A stretch of DNA of 57,856 nucleotides from Candidatus Kapaibacterium sp. (GCA_018882895.1 VERF01000008.1:1-57856); one strand, 5' to 3'; counted from the stretch's first letter, positions 7,010 through 15,938 are shown. Notes: generated by a model not told the origin, from the letters alone. Numbers and translations are program-made.

Positions 7010-9363
7010 TGCGCTACTTGGTTCTTGCATCCATACTCTTCGGGTTGACCGTTGCTTCGGCGCAAGTCGACGTTGAAAAGACCAGTTCAGAAGGACGAGA
7101 GTTCTGGTTGTGCTTCATGAAGAACTTCCGTGAAGCTGGCATCACAGATCAGTCTGGACGTCAGGGCGGTCTTCGTCTTCAGCTCTTTGTTACCAGTAGC
7201 TACGACGCCACAGTGCGTATCCGTGTTGAAGGGATTCAATTCGACAACACCGTTACGGTAAAGGCCAACACGGTTGTTAACGTCTCACTTCCCGCAATGG
7301 CTCAGGCCAGTGCCCACGAGAGTCCGGAGAGACTGGCGATCCATATCACATCCGACATGCCAGTGAGCGTCTACGGTCTGAGCAGTCGCTTCCAGACCAC
7401 GGACACCTATCTCGGATTGCCCACTAATATCTTGGGCACGGAATACCGCGTCATGGGCTACACCAAGATCCAGAACTCACCTGAGATGCTCTCCGAGCTG
7501 TCGATCGTTGCAACCGAGGATGACACTGAGGTGACAATCGTTCCGCGTGCCATTACGTCGACCGGACGTCCGGCCGGCGTGCCCTACACGACTCGCCTGC
7601 GCAAGGGCGACGTGTACTCGATCGTTGCCAGGTGGGAAGCTGCCGGATCCTGCGATCTAACCGGAACATACATTCGATCAAACAAAAAGATCTCCGTCTT
7701 CAGCGGCCATGCCTGCGCCTACATTCCTCCCAAGGTCGAAGCCTGTAACCACCTTATAGAACAGATCCCACCGATCTCGTCATGGGGCAAGCACTTCTAC
7801 CTCGGCATGCTCAAGGAGCGCTCGCGCTATACGTATCGCGTCGTGGCCTCTGCAGATAGCACCAAGGTGTTTGAGGATTCGAAGCTTATCGCCATCCTCA
7901 AGGCCGGTGAGTTCTATGAGAACTTGAATGCCTTCAAGAACACGCAGATCACGGCCAGCAGGCCCGTGCTTGTGGCTCAGTTCGCCCAAGGATTTAAGAA
8001 TGGTGACAGCGTTGGCGATCCAATGATGATCATCGTGACGCCAACACAGCAGTTTCGCACGGAGTATCGGTTCGCTACTCCGATCAATGGTGACTGGCAT
8101 CACTATGTGAATGTCATTACTCCGCGAGAGAGCATCAAGGACATCCGTTTGAACGGTCGTGCACTTGATTCCTCGCAGTTCCGACTCTTCGGCGAAAGCC
8201 GTTATGCCGTCGGTCAGATCCAGGTTCCATTCGGTACCCACGTTATCCGCGGCACGGTTCCTTTTGGTCTGTACTCCTACGGCTTCGGGTTTTTGAAAGC
8301 GGCGTTCGATGCCTATGGGAATATGGCTGGACAGTCCTTCTATGACGCAACGAAGTATGTGGATTCCTTGCCGCCCGACGCCGATGATCGATACGTCAAG
8401 GGTGACTATCAGGTGATCATTCGCGATGATCGCACTATGGACCTCGGCATTCGCTCGGTCAACATCGTGCAGGCGATCGGCCTCGAAGCCACGATTCCCT
8501 TCATAGATGAGGGGGCTCCCCAGGTTGTCGTCAAGGTCAAGCGTATGAGCGGCTCTGACGTGTCAAAACTCGTCCTGAAGGCCACAGATGCCGCTGGCAA
8601 CGTTAGCCTCTTTACGGTATGCCACCTTTACGACAACGTGTCATCGAAGTACGTGTTCAACCTCTCTCGCGGCATCGATCAGGAGTGCATCAGCGGTGGA
8701 GCATGGCATGCAGGTGCATTCATCAATGCCGGAAGCGCATTCCACAGTCTGAACACACGCTTTGCTGCCGTGCCATCGCAAGGAACATTCAACAGCGACG
8801 CTCAAGGGACGAACCTCGGACTTGGAGGAATGATCGGATATCGTCAGAGCGAGCAGCTGATCCTGCTGGGTGGACTGAGCTTCACCTCAGTTGGTGGCGA
8901 GCTGCTTGCGCCCGACACGGTGCCGATCCGGGTGTTCGATACCGCTTCGAAGGAGTTCCGTCAGTACCAGGAGGCCGATCGCATTGGCTTGTCCCTCTCG
9001 TACTTGCATGCACATGTTGGACTTGAGTTTTTCCCTCGCAAGTTCTTCTACGTCGGAACGGGTCTGCAGCTGTCGATGCTTCTTTCGAACTCCGTCGTTT
9101 CCGAAAGGTTCATCATGCGTCCGTCGGGATGGACATTCCCCGATGGTTCCACGGTCCAAACGCGCGATGTGACCGCGCTGCCGACACTCAACAGCATGCT
9201 CGTCTCCGGGTACGGTTGCCTTGGCTTCTTGTATCCAGTGAGCTACCGCATTTCGGTCTTTGCCGAGGCACGCTACACAACCATGCTGTCGCAGATGGCC
9301 TCCGAGTCGCCCTGGACGCTCCAGACCTTCGGTCTGCTGGCCGGTGCTCGCTATCGTTTCTGA
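7009..9363 (+). CDS. IgGFc-binding-type N-terminal protein fused to C-terminal outer-membrane barrel
   Basis: 784 residues with signal peptide (LVLASILFGLTVASAQ). Residues about 25-430 match the IgGFc-binding N-terminal layout known from vertebrate FCGBP and many bacterial surface proteins: GREFWLCFMKNF near the start, LPTNILGTEYRVMGY, then LIEQIPPISSWGK and SRPVLVAQFAQG. From about residue 575 the sequence becomes an alternating beta-strand pattern (LGLGGMIGYRQSEQLILLGG, VGLEFFPRKFFYVGTGLQ) and ends in GARYRF, as outer-membrane barrels do. So the protein appears to carry its own barrel anchor. Paralogous to 16815-19829, which instead has a T9SS tail. The ligand is unknown; adhesion is inferred. 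Confidence 0.75.
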   Translation: MRYLVLASILFGLTVASAQVDVEKTSSEGREFWLCFMKNFREAGITDQSGRQGGLRLQLFVTSSYDATVRIRVEGIQFDNTVTVKANTVVNVSLPAMAQASAHESPERLAIHITSDMPVSVYGLSSRFQTTDTYLGLPTNILGTEYRVMGYTKIQNSPEMLSELSIVATEDDTEVTIVPRAITSTGRPAGVPYTTRLRKGDVYSIVARWEAAGSCDLTGTYIRSNKKISVFSGHACAYIPPKVEACNHLIEQIPPISSWGKHFYLGMLKERSRYTYRVVASADSTKVFEDSKLIAILKAGEFYENLNAFKNTQITASRPVLVAQFAQGFKNGDSVGDPMMIIVTPTQQFRTEYRFATPINGDWHHYVNVITPRESIKDIRLNGRALDSSQFRLFGESRYAVGQIQVPFGTHVIRGTVPFGLYSYGFGFLKAAFDAYGNMAGQSFYDATKYVDSLPPDADDRYVKGDYQVIIRDDRTMDLGIRSVNIVQAIGLEATIPFIDEGAPQVVVKVKRMSGSDVSKLVLKATDAAGNVSLFTVCHLYDNVSSKYVFNLSRGIDQECISGGAWHAGAFINAGSAFHSLNTRFAAVPSQGTFNSDAQGTNLGLGGMIGYRQSEQLILLGGLSFTSVGGELLAPDTVPIRVFDTASKEFRQYQEADRIGLSLSYLHAHVGLEFFPRKFFYVGTGLQLSMLLSNSVVSERFIMRPSGWTFPDGSTVQTRDVTALPTLNSMLVSGYGCLGFLYPVSYRISVFAEARYTTMLSQMASESPWTLQTFGLLAGARYRF

Positions 9364-9371
9364 GGTCGACA

Positions 9372-10040
9372 ATGGGTCGGACCGGCTGGCTCGCCGTACT
9401 TGAAAAGGATCTTCGTTCTGAGGTCCGCACGCGCTATGGCATCACGTCGCTGACGCTTTTTGTTGTGACCTCCGTGATCCTCGTGGCTGTGTCGACAGCG
9501 GACGAGGTGATACCCCGACCGATCATTTCCGCCGTGCTTTGGGTTGTGATGTTCTTCACCGCCATGACAGGGCTGGCAAGGGGCTTCATCAGCGAAGAAG
9601 AACGAGGTACGGCTCTGTACCTGCGACTCAGTGCTGCGCCCCTTTCGATCTACATCGGCAAATTGGTTGCCAATACGGCACTGGCCGTTGTTTCGAATCT
9701 GCTTGCAGTGACGTTGATGACGCTCCTGGTTCCGTCGCTGACGGTCGGTGCCGTGACGCTGCTGATCGCCGTCGTGCTGCTGGCCAGCGTCGGACTTGCC
9801 GCTGTCACCACCATCACGTCCGCGATCGTGGCCAAGGCCGGATCCAAGCAGGCCCTTCTTCCGATCCTCGCATTCCCCGTTCTACTTCCGCTGATCATGC
9901 CGGGAGTGCAGGCCACGCTCATTGCGCTGGCCGGTCTCGGTTGGGAGGATGCCGGCGGCGACGTAGGTCTCATGGTTGCCCACGCGGGCATCATGGTAAC
10001 GATAGGCGGACTGGTCTTTGAGTCTGTTTGGATGGATTAG
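9372..10040 (+). CDS. ccmB: Heme exporter membrane protein CcmB
   Basis: 222 residues, the normal CcmB length, with six hydrophobic segments. Family features include the N-terminal LEKDLRSEVRTRYGI, the loop GLARGFISEEERGTALYLRLS and LPILAFPVLLPLIM. CcmB is the membrane partner of the CcmA ATPase in cytochrome c maturation system I. Neither ccmA nor ccmC is adjacent here. The frame extends upstream to 9129, but that part overlaps the preceding barrel gene and is not CcmB-like, so I use ATG 9372. It starts 8 bp after the barrel gene and its stop overlaps the stop of the convergent crtI. Confidence 0.88.
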   Translation: MGRTGWLAVLEKDLRSEVRTRYGITSLTLFVVTSVILVAVSTADEVIPRPIISAVLWVVMFFTAMTGLARGFISEEERGTALYLRLSAAPLSIYIGKLVANTALAVVSNLLAVTLMTLLVPSLTVGAVTLLIAVVLLASVGLAAVTTITSAIVAKAGSKQALLPILAFPVLLPLIMPGVQATLIALAGLGWEDAGGDVGLMVAHAGIMVTIGGLVFESVWMD

Positions 10041-11509
10041 GCCGAGATCATCCGAGCAGCAATGGTTCCGCTGCTCATCACGCCGGGAAGGCCCGCACCG
10101 GGATGTGTGCCGGCGCCGACGAAGTAAAGCCCCTCGATGTCCTCGCTCTTGTTGTGCGGACGCCACCATGCGCTCTGAAGCAGGATCGGCTCGACCGAGA
10201 ATGCACTGCCTAGGTACGAGTTGAGCGTGTCGCGGAAGTGAAGCGGATCGATAATGTGCTCGCTTACGATGTGCTTGGATAGATCCGGCATGTATCGACG
10301 CTCAAGCTCGGACACGATGCGATCACGATAGACCTTGCGCATCACATTCCAGTCTGTTTCCGATGCAAGATGCGGAACAGGTGAGAGCACGTACCAGGAG
10401 TCACATCCGGATGGAGCAAGTGATGGGTCCGTCGCCGTCGGCCGATGCAGATAGAGAGAGAAATCGTCCGCCAAATGCTTGCGCGTGAAGATGTCTTCGA
10501 CCAGTTCCTTGTAGCGCGGACCCATCAGGATCTCATGGTGTGCGATGTCGGGATACTGACGATCTGTTCCGAAATACATCACGAAGAGCGACATGGAGTA
10601 GCGCATCTTGGAGATCTTCGCATCCGTGTTGTGCTTGCGATAGGTCTTCGGAACAAGCGAAAGGTAGGCCTGGGCAACGTCGGCATTGCACACCACCACA
10701 TCCGAAGAGATCGTCTCTCCATTGGCCAGCCGAACGCCCTTGGCAAGGGGCTTACCCGACGTATCATCGATAAGGAGCTGCGCTACCTCACTGTCATATC
10801 GAATTGTGCCGCCGATGTCTTTGAACAACTGCACCAGTGCCTTGACGAGTGCGCCGGTGCCGCCCATTGCGAACCACACGCCCCATTCCTGTTCAAGCTT
10901 GTGAATGAGTGCATAGATGCTCGTGGTCTGAAACGGATTGCCCCCTACCAGAAGAGGGTGGAAGGAGAACACCTGACGCAGTCGGGGGTCTTTGATATGA
11001 GAGTTTACAAATGCCGCCACGCTGCGATCCGAACGCAGCTTTATTAGATCGGGTAGCACCTTCAGCATATCGGTCAGGTGCGTAAACGGCTGATCTATCA
11101 GATTGAATCCGGCACGGAAGATCGCCGCCGTCTTGGCATAGAATCGTTCGTACCCTTTGACGTCGGCCGGATTGAACGAACGTATCTGCTCAATGACCTC
11201 TTCGCGCTTACCGTTGTAGCGAAAGACTGTTCCGTCTTGAAACCGCACATTATAGAATGGGTCGATCGGAACGATCTTCACGTAATCGTCGGTCTTCTTG
11301 CCGCAGAGTTCGAACAGCTCGTGGATCAGCCACGGTGCGGTGATGATGGTCGGACCGCCGTCGAATACGAAGCCATCCTGCTCGTAGACGTAAGCCCGCC
11401 CGCCCGGCTTGTCGCGCTTCTCGACGATTTCCACGTCATAGCCCTTGGCCTGCAGGCGGATAGCAGCCGTCAGGCCGCCAAATCCGCTTCCGATAACGAT
11501 GACTTTCAC
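10037..11509 (-). CDS. crtI: Phytoene desaturase (CrtI-type FAD-dependent desaturase)
   Basis: 490 residues from GTG 11509; the frame continues upstream but the family N-terminus VKVIVIGSGFGGLTAAIRL begins here. The FAD-binding GxGxxG is at residues 7-12, and the C-terminal signature YFVGAGTHPGAGLPGVMSSG is intact. CrtI proteins desaturate phytoene towards neurosporene or lycopene; close relatives desaturate diapophytoene or act as isomerases, so exact product is not certain. No crtB, crtY or other carotenoid gene is in the window. A perfect TATGTTTG promoter box lies 34 bp upstream. Confidence 0.87.
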   Translation of the reverse strand: MKVIVIGSGFGGLTAAIRLQAKGYDVEIVEKRDKPGGRAYVYEQDGFVFDGGPTIITAPWLIHELFELCGKKTDDYVKIVPIDPFYNVRFQDGTVFRYNGKREEVIEQIRSFNPADVKGYERFYAKTAAIFRAGFNLIDQPFTHLTDMLKVLPDLIKLRSDRSVAAFVNSHIKDPRLRQVFSFHPLLVGGNPFQTTSIYALIHKLEQEWGVWFAMGGTGALVKALVQLFKDIGGTIRYDSEVAQLLIDDTSGKPLAKGVRLANGETISSDVVVCNADVAQAYLSLVPKTYRKHNTDAKISKMRYSMSLFVMYFGTDRQYPDIAHHEILMGPRYKELVEDIFTRKHLADDFSLYLHRPTATDPSLAPSGCDSWYVLSPVPHLASETDWNVMRKVYRDRIVSELERRYMPDLSKHIVSEHIIDPLHFRDTLNSYLGSAFSVEPILLQSAWWRPHNKSEDIEGLYFVGAGTHPGAGLPGVMSSGTIAARMISA

Positions 11510-11542
11510 GGTACGAGTCCCATCAGTGAGGTTGGTAGGGGA

Positions 11543-11550
11543 CAAACATA
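11543..11550 (-). promoter_or_regulatory. -7-like element TATGTTTG for crtI
   Basis: Perfect TAnnTTTG on the minus strand, 33 bases before the GTG start, so a leader of roughly 25-28 nt is expected. No clear TTG element is visible at the usual upstream distance. Confidence 0.4.
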
Positions 11551-11577
11551 CGGGGCCTCGCAGAGGGTTCCGTAGGA

Positions 11578-12735
11578 ATGACCGATTTTTGCCAAATGTC
11601 ACGTCTGTACGCGCTCGACCTTGCCCGCTTCGTTGCGATGCTCCTGATGATTCAGGGTCACGTACTCGACGCATTGGTCATGCCGACGGTGATCGATGTG
11701 ACGCAGCCACCCTGGAGTGTGTGGAGTTGGATAAGGGGGCTAACCGCGCCCGTGTTCCTTACAGTCTCGGGCGCTGTGCATGTGTTTGCCGCAAAGCGTG
11801 CCACCGATGGAATGATCACCGAGTCGACGCTTGAGAAGCGCATGCGATGGGCCGTCACAATCTTGGTGATCGGATACCTTCTGGTGTTTCCCGGAAAGCG
11901 CATCATCGATCTGCCATACGTTGCCACCGAAGGTTGGATCGCCTTCTTCGCCGTCAACATCTTACAGCTCGTAGGGGTTGTCATGATCGTGTTCGTTGCC
12001 GTCATGCAAACCACGAAGTCAGTGGCCGACATGGGACGCCGGGCCATGATCGCATCTGCGTTGATACTGCTCTGTTCGCCCCTTGCCCATCTGGAGGGAG
12101 TACATTCGATACTGCCATTGTGGCTGCGCCCGTATCTGACGTCGCAGTATGGCTCGTTGTTCCCCTTCTTTCCGTTCGGTACGTACCTCTTTCTGGGCGT
12201 GGTCGTTGGTGCCAGACTTCATGCGATCACCCCAGAAGACCGTGATACTGAGCTGACGCGACTGGGGTTGCGAATAGGTTTGCCCCTTGCTCTGCTCGGC
12301 TATGGACTTCTGTATGGTCTGGTTGCCATGGGCGTGCCGCAACGGTCCATCGACAACGCCGATAGCGTCCTGCTGGTGGCTGCGCGATTCGGCATGGTGC
12401 TGGTGGTCTTCGCCGGTGCAGTACAGCTTCTCAAGGCCACCTGGTCCATGCGCTCCGCCTACATCTTGTTTGGCTCGAAGTCGCTCTACATCTACGTGAT
12501 CCATGTTGTGCTGCTCTTCGGCACACCGTGGTGGGATGGTATTGGTCGTACCCGTAACAAGAGTATGGGGCTTGCCGACGGCCTCGTGGCACTGATGATC
12601 ATCGTCAGCGTGACGCTTCTGATGGCCTGGCTGATTGACAGATACCAGAGAGCCGCAATCTCGGGTCGAACTCGACAGATCCTGCGGCGAGGTATGGTGA
12701 CGGTGCTTATCGTCCTGTTTTCGATCGCGTGGTAG
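11578..12735 (+). CDS. Acyltransferase-3/DUF1624-like multi-pass membrane protein
   Basis: 385 residues with about ten membrane segments. The opening RLYALDLARFVAMLLMIQGH, with a conserved His at its end, is typical of the acyltransferase-3 and heparan-alpha-glucosaminide acetyltransferase-like (DUF1624) superfamily, which moves acyl groups onto extracytoplasmic sugars. The late segment SKSLYIYVIHVVLLFG is also typical. ATG 11596 is an alternative start. A second member of the same group lies at 52669-53745. The 3' end overlaps the convergent TetR gene by 29 bp. The substrate is unknown. Confidence 0.7.
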   Translation: MTDFCQMSRLYALDLARFVAMLLMIQGHVLDALVMPTVIDVTQPPWSVWSWIRGLTAPVFLTVSGAVHVFAAKRATDGMITESTLEKRMRWAVTILVIGYLLVFPGKRIIDLPYVATEGWIAFFAVNILQLVGVVMIVFVAVMQTTKSVADMGRRAMIASALILLCSPLAHLEGVHSILPLWLRPYLTSQYGSLFPFFPFGTYLFLGVVVGARLHAITPEDRDTELTRLGLRIGLPLALLGYGLLYGLVAMGVPQRSIDNADSVLLVAARFGMVLVVFAGAVQLLKATWSMRSAYILFGSKSLYIYVIHVVLLFGTPWWDGIGRTRNKSMGLADGLVALMIIVSVTLLMAWLIDRYQRAAISGRTRQILRRGMVTVLIVLFSIAW

Positions 12736-13393
12736 CGCCAAAGCCCTTGCGGAGCTTGGTTCCGAGGCGTTCTTCAAGAAGGACTCTCGACTCTGGAGCC
12801 AGCAGACCCAGCCCGATGACGCTCTGACGGAATGTGAACGCTTTATCGAGAGGGAAGCCCCTTCCCTCCAATACCCACGTCAAGAAGATGCCATCCGACA
12901 TGCCCGCTTCCAGGTCTGTGAATGCACTTACATCGACGTCGCGAAACCAACCGGCACGCACGAGCTCGCGCGTCAAGTCACGTCCTATCGACCGGAGAAA
13001 CTCGCGTGTGGCGTTGATGCGATCGAGAAACGCCGGATTGTCCGTGCGCAGCGCATGAGCCCAGAATTCAAGAAGCAAGGGGGCCTGCGATGCCCTCGAC
13101 TGGTAGAACTCGACGGCGCTGTCGCGCACGGCGTCGACCTTTGACAACGCATCCGTGGCCGCATCGACGCGGCGGCGCACGAGGTCCTCGTACTGACTCA
13201 TCCACGCGTCATAGACAGCCAGAAAGAGCTGTTCTTTCGTGGCAAAGTACTCGTAGATCGTGCCCTTGCCAATGCCGGCGGCAGTGGCAATGTCGGCCAT
13301 CTTGGAGGCGTGATATCCTGTCTGAGAAAACACCTCCGCAGCATGACCTACGATCTGTGCGCGTTTGGCGGCCTTATCAACGATCGCTGGCAT
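12707..13393 (-). CDS. TetR-family transcriptional regulator
   Basis: 228 residues. The N-terminal helix-turn-helix is clear: AEVFSQTGYHASKMADIATA, then AGIGKGTIYEYFATKEQLFLAV (residues about 18-60). The rest is an alpha-helical ligand-binding domain. This type often represses an adjacent transporter or lipid-metabolism gene. It is downstream of fsa and the thioredoxin-fold gene on the same strand, with a 25-bp gap, so it may share their transcript. Its end overlaps the convergent membrane acyltransferase gene by 29 bp, so the two genes may interfere with each other's transcription (inference). Confidence 0.87.
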   Translation of the reverse strand: MPAIVDKAAKRAQIVGHAAEVFSQTGYHASKMADIATAAGIGKGTIYEYFATKEQLFLAVYDAWMSQYEDLVRRRVDAATDALSKVDAVRDSAVEFYQSRASQAPLLLEFWAHALRTDNPAFLDRINATREFLRSIGRDLTRELVRAGWFRDVDVSAFTDLEAGMSDGIFLTWVLEGRGFPLDKAFTFRQSVIGLGLLAPESRVLLEERLGTKLRKGFGATTRSKTGR

Positions 13394-13418
13394 TACGCAG
13401 ATGAAGTAGGTAGGGGGC

Positions 13419-13922
13419 TTACAGAAACTTGGAAATGCTCTCGATCACGGAGTTGACGCTTTCGGTCGACCCCTTGCCCCATGTATGTAGGCGCACGGTT
13501 CCCGATGCATCGATGAAGAGCACGTTCGGCACTCCGGAGGTGAACTTGTAGTACTCGAACACGTCTCCCTCGAAGTCGAGCAGGATCGGCGTCTTGTACG
13601 CATCGCGGAAACGCGAGCGCAGGTAACCTTCAAGAAAGCCTGGCGCCATCGATACGTCGGCAAGCGCAACGAACTGTACGCGATCCTTGAAGCGAGCCAC
13701 CAGAGGATCGGTCCACGCAGCCGTATGGTCGCTACCCTTCCAGTCGCTCATGACCATTACGGTGGGGCGGCCTTTACAGTTCTTGGTCCACGACCATTCT
13801 TTCTCGTACTGGTCGAGCAGCACGAATTCCTTGGCCCGCTTTCCCACGGCCTGGTCGCTCGAAACAGCAACAAGTGATGCGGCGATGGCGACCACAAGTG
13901 TGGTGATGATAAGGAGTCGCAT
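13419..13922 (-). CDS. Secreted thioredoxin-fold protein lacking the CxxC motif
   Basis: 167 residues from ATG 13922. A signal peptide (LLIITTLVVAIAASLVAV) is followed by AKEFVLLDQYEKEWSW, then PTVMVMSDWKGSDHTAAW, then SGVPNVLFIDASGTVRLHTWG. The order of elements, including the cis-proline-like GVPNVLFID, matches the thioredoxin/TlpA/AhpC fold. Where redox members have C-x-x-C this one has SDWKG, so it is unlikely to do disulfide exchange by the usual route. It begins 4 bp after the fsa stop and is probably in the same operon. Role unknown. Confidence 0.65.
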   Translation of the reverse strand: MRLLIITTLVVAIAASLVAVSSDQAVGKRAKEFVLLDQYEKEWSWTKNCKGRPTVMVMSDWKGSDHTAAWTDPLVARFKDRVQFVALADVSMAPGFLEGYLRSRFRDAYKTPILLDFEGDVFEYYKFTSGVPNVLFIDASGTVRLHTWGKGSTESVNSVIESISKFL

Positions 13923-13926
13923 ATCG

Positions 13927-14577
13927 TTACATCGAGAACTTGGCAGCATCCTTCAGGAAGGCCTCAAGTCCGGCGTCAGTCAGTGGATGCTTCATCGACT
14001 GCATGAGCACCTTATAGGGCACCGTAGCAATGTGGGCTCCGGCCTTGGCACATTCCAGAAGATGGATCGGCGTGCGGATCGATGCAGCGATGATCTGTGA
14101 CTCCAGGCCTTGAGCATCCCAGATCTCACAGGTGTCCTGCAGTGCCACGAGGCTGTCAGTGCCGATGTCATCGAGTCGACCCAGGAACAGACTCACGTAA
14201 GTGGCTCCCGCATTGGCGGCGATGAGTGCCTGATTGGCCGTGAAGAGCAGTGTGACGTTGGTAGGAATGCCCTGATCGCTGAGCTTGCGCACGGCTGATA
14301 GGCCTGCCGGGATGAATGGAATCTTGATGGTGGCATCAGGGAACCACGACAGGATCTGGTCGGCCTCGCGAAGCATGCCGTCTGTGTCGGTGCTGATGAC
14401 CTCCACGCTGGTGTGGCCACCAACGGATTCGTGGATCTGCAGGATGAGGTCCTTGATGTTCGTCGAAGGATCTTCCTTGGCAAGCAGAGATGGATTCGTG
14501 GTCACACCGCTGATGAAGCCCATTGATGCGGCGTGTTGGATTTCTTTGAGGTTGGCGCTGTCTACATAGATCTGCAT
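13927..14577 (-). CDS. fsa: Transaldolase / fructose-6-phosphate aldolase family (FSA/TalC)
   Basis: 216 residues, typical of the short FSA/TalC group. It starts MQIYVDSANLKEI and has GVTTNPSLLAKE (24-35) and the Schiff-base lysine at position 85 in ATIKIPFIP, the same position as in E. coli FSA. Members either interconvert sugar phosphates as transaldolase (pentose phosphate pathway) or cleave fructose 6-phosphate; sequence reading does not separate these reliably. Start chosen at ATG 14577, with AAAGGAG 9 nt upstream. A long upstream extension of the frame has no similarity. Confidence 0.9.
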   Translation of the reverse strand: MQIYVDSANLKEIQHAASMGFISGVTTNPSLLAKEDPSTNIKDLILQIHESVGGHTSVEVISTDTDGMLREADQILSWFPDATIKIPFIPAGLSAVRKLSDQGIPTNVTLLFTANQALIAANAGATYVSLFLGRLDDIGTDSLVALQDTCEIWDAQGLESQIIAASIRTPIHLLECAKAGAHIATVPYKVLMQSMKHPLTDAGLEAFLKDAAKFSM

Positions 14578-14606
14578 GGGCTGTAATCTCCTTTGTGATG
14601 TGGGGG

Positions 14607-14614
14607 CAAAAATA
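14607..14614 (-). promoter_or_regulatory. -7-like element TATTTTTG for fsa
   Basis: Perfect TAnnTTTG on the minus strand in the 47-bp gap between the MqnA-like gene and fsa, giving an expected leader of about 23 nt that includes the AAAGGAG ribosome site. Confidence 0.45.
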
Positions 14615-14624
14615 CGGTAGAAGC

Positions 14625-15380
14625 TCAGTCGCGACCGTAGAGCTTTACTGCGGGGATCTCCGGAAGCAGCTGGCGGAAGTAGAGCGCATTCAATGTGGCA
14701 ACCAGACCCTCCTCTACAGAGTCGCTCCAACGGTAGAGGATCGCCCCCTCCCGAGGTGCATGCTCCGACGTCACAGGAACGAGTTCACTGACGGGTCGCT
14801 GCTGCAGAGCTGCGTCGGCCGCATCGGCTACCAACGCATCGAAGTTCTCAATCTCGGAATCAACACGGATGGTCCAGATGGCAATTGGCAAGGGGGCTTC
14901 TGCCAAGTCAAACCACTCCTCACCGAGGTCGAGCGACTGCATAGCACTTGATGGGGGAGCTCCAAACACGCAGTCGGCCGTCTCGCCTGCTTGAGCCGGG
15001 CGCAGCTCTACGTCGAACTTCTCCGAAAGGGTCATGTGCATGATGGTTGACATGAACGAACCCTGTCCACCGGCAGCCTTTGACTCGGGCTGATATGTGA
15101 GAAGGTCTGCCGCTCCGGGGGTGAAGTCGGCCCCAAACACATGCGTGTAGTCCTGCAGCGCCAGGCAGGGTCCGCCCACGATGCGATAGTCCACCCGTCC
15201 GACACCCGATCCGTACCCAAGTGGTGAGACGAGGGCAGCGTCGACCATGCTGGCCAGCAAGAGCTCGCCGCATTCTTCAAGTGAGCATCTGCGAAGCGCG
15301 ATCCCGCGCGAAGCGCAGGCCGCATCAATGTTTCGCAGCAGGGGGCCGAAAAGATCTTCGTTCGCAATGGCGATCGTCAT
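14625..15380 (-). CDS. MqnA/MqnD-family protein (periplasmic-binding fold), possible menaquinone biosynthesis enzyme
   Basis: 251 residues. Features resembling chorismate dehydratase MqnA include DAALVSPLGYG, PSSAMQSLDLGEEW, the late LPIAIWTI and the C-terminal NALYFRQLLPEIP. MqnA and MqnD act in the futalosine route to menaquinone. The sequence is divergent and no other mqn gene is nearby, so the enzyme identity is tentative; a substrate-binding protein of the same fold is the alternative. No signal peptide is seen, which favours a cytoplasmic enzyme. Its ATG overlaps the stop of the upstream SpoU gene (ATGA). Confidence 0.55.
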   Translation of the reverse strand: MTIAIANEDLFGPLLRNIDAACASRGIALRRCSLEECGELLLASMVDAALVSPLGYGSGVGRVDYRIVGGPCLALQDYTHVFGADFTPGAADLLTYQPESKAAGGQGSFMSTIMHMTLSEKFDVELRPAQAGETADCVFGAPPSSAMQSLDLGEEWFDLAEAPLPIAIWTIRVDSEIENFDALVADAADAALQQRPVSELVPVTSEHAPREGAILYRWSDSVEEGLVATLNALYFRQLLPEIPAVKLYGRD

Positions 15381-15919
15381 GCAGATTCCTCAAGGTAACG
15401 GGCTGTGATCGACGAGAGCAGAACGCCGGCAGCAACCGAAACGTTCAGCGAGTGTTTGGTGCCATACATCGGTATCTCGATGGCCATGTCGCATCGGCTC
15501 AGCAGATCATCGGGTACGCCTGTGAGTTCGTTGCCCATGATCAGCACCAGCGGAAAGTCGGCTCGGGTGAGCTTTGACGCCTCGATGGAGCCCTCGGCGA
15601 TCTCAGCGGCAGCGATGCGTTGGCCCTGCCGGCGAAGCTCGTCGATGAGCTCCGTGGCCGATCGATGGTAGGAGTGCGGGACCACCAGCTCTGCGCCCAG
15701 CGCGGTCTTTGAGATCTCGGGGCGGGGCGGCGCCGGAGTAAAGCCGGTCAGATACACGTGGTCGACGCGAAATGCGTCACAGGTGCGGAAGATCGAGCCA
15801 ACGTTATAGAGACTCCTCACGTCATGAAGCACTATGCTTACGGGATGTCGAGGTGTTTCCGAGGCCTGCTCTGACGTCAGGCGCCGTTGTGTCAGTTCTT
15901 CATGAGTGAGCTTACGCAC
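15377..15919 (-). CDS. SpoU/TrmH-family RNA 2'-O-methyltransferase
   Basis: 180 residues from GTG 15919 (VRKLTHEELTQRR), matching the usual start of the short TrmH-like group. The SPOUT-fold motifs are present: HDVRSLYNVGSIFRTCDAF (motif 1), LIMGNELTGV (motif 2), and IPMYGTKHSLNVSVAAGVLL (motif 3). It methylates a ribose in tRNA or rRNA using S-adenosylmethionine. Whether the target is tRNA G18, U34/C34 or rRNA cannot be told. The frame continues upstream to 16132, but that part overlaps the divergent phosphatase gene and is rejected. Confidence 0.88.
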   Translation of the reverse strand: MRKLTHEELTQRRLTSEQASETPRHPVSIVLHDVRSLYNVGSIFRTCDAFRVDHVYLTGFTPAPPRPEISKTALGAELVVPHSYHRSATELIDELRRQGQRIAAAEIAEGSIEASKLTRADFPLVLIMGNELTGVPDDLLSRCDMAIEIPMYGTKHSLNVSVAAGVLLSSITARYLEESA

Positions 15920-15931
15920 ATGCGAATATCG

Positions 15932-15938
15932 TACTTTG
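15932..15938 (+). promoter_or_regulatory. -7-like element TACTTTG for phosphatase operon
   Basis: TACTTTG lies 7 bases before ATG 15946, in the 26-bp gap between divergent genes. It would drive the operon from 15946 to 23267 with almost no 5' leader. Confidence 0.35.

Noticed and set aside
9129-9371. N-terminal extension of the CcmB frame
   Set aside because: It overlaps the preceding barrel gene and has no CcmB-like content; family start is at 9372.
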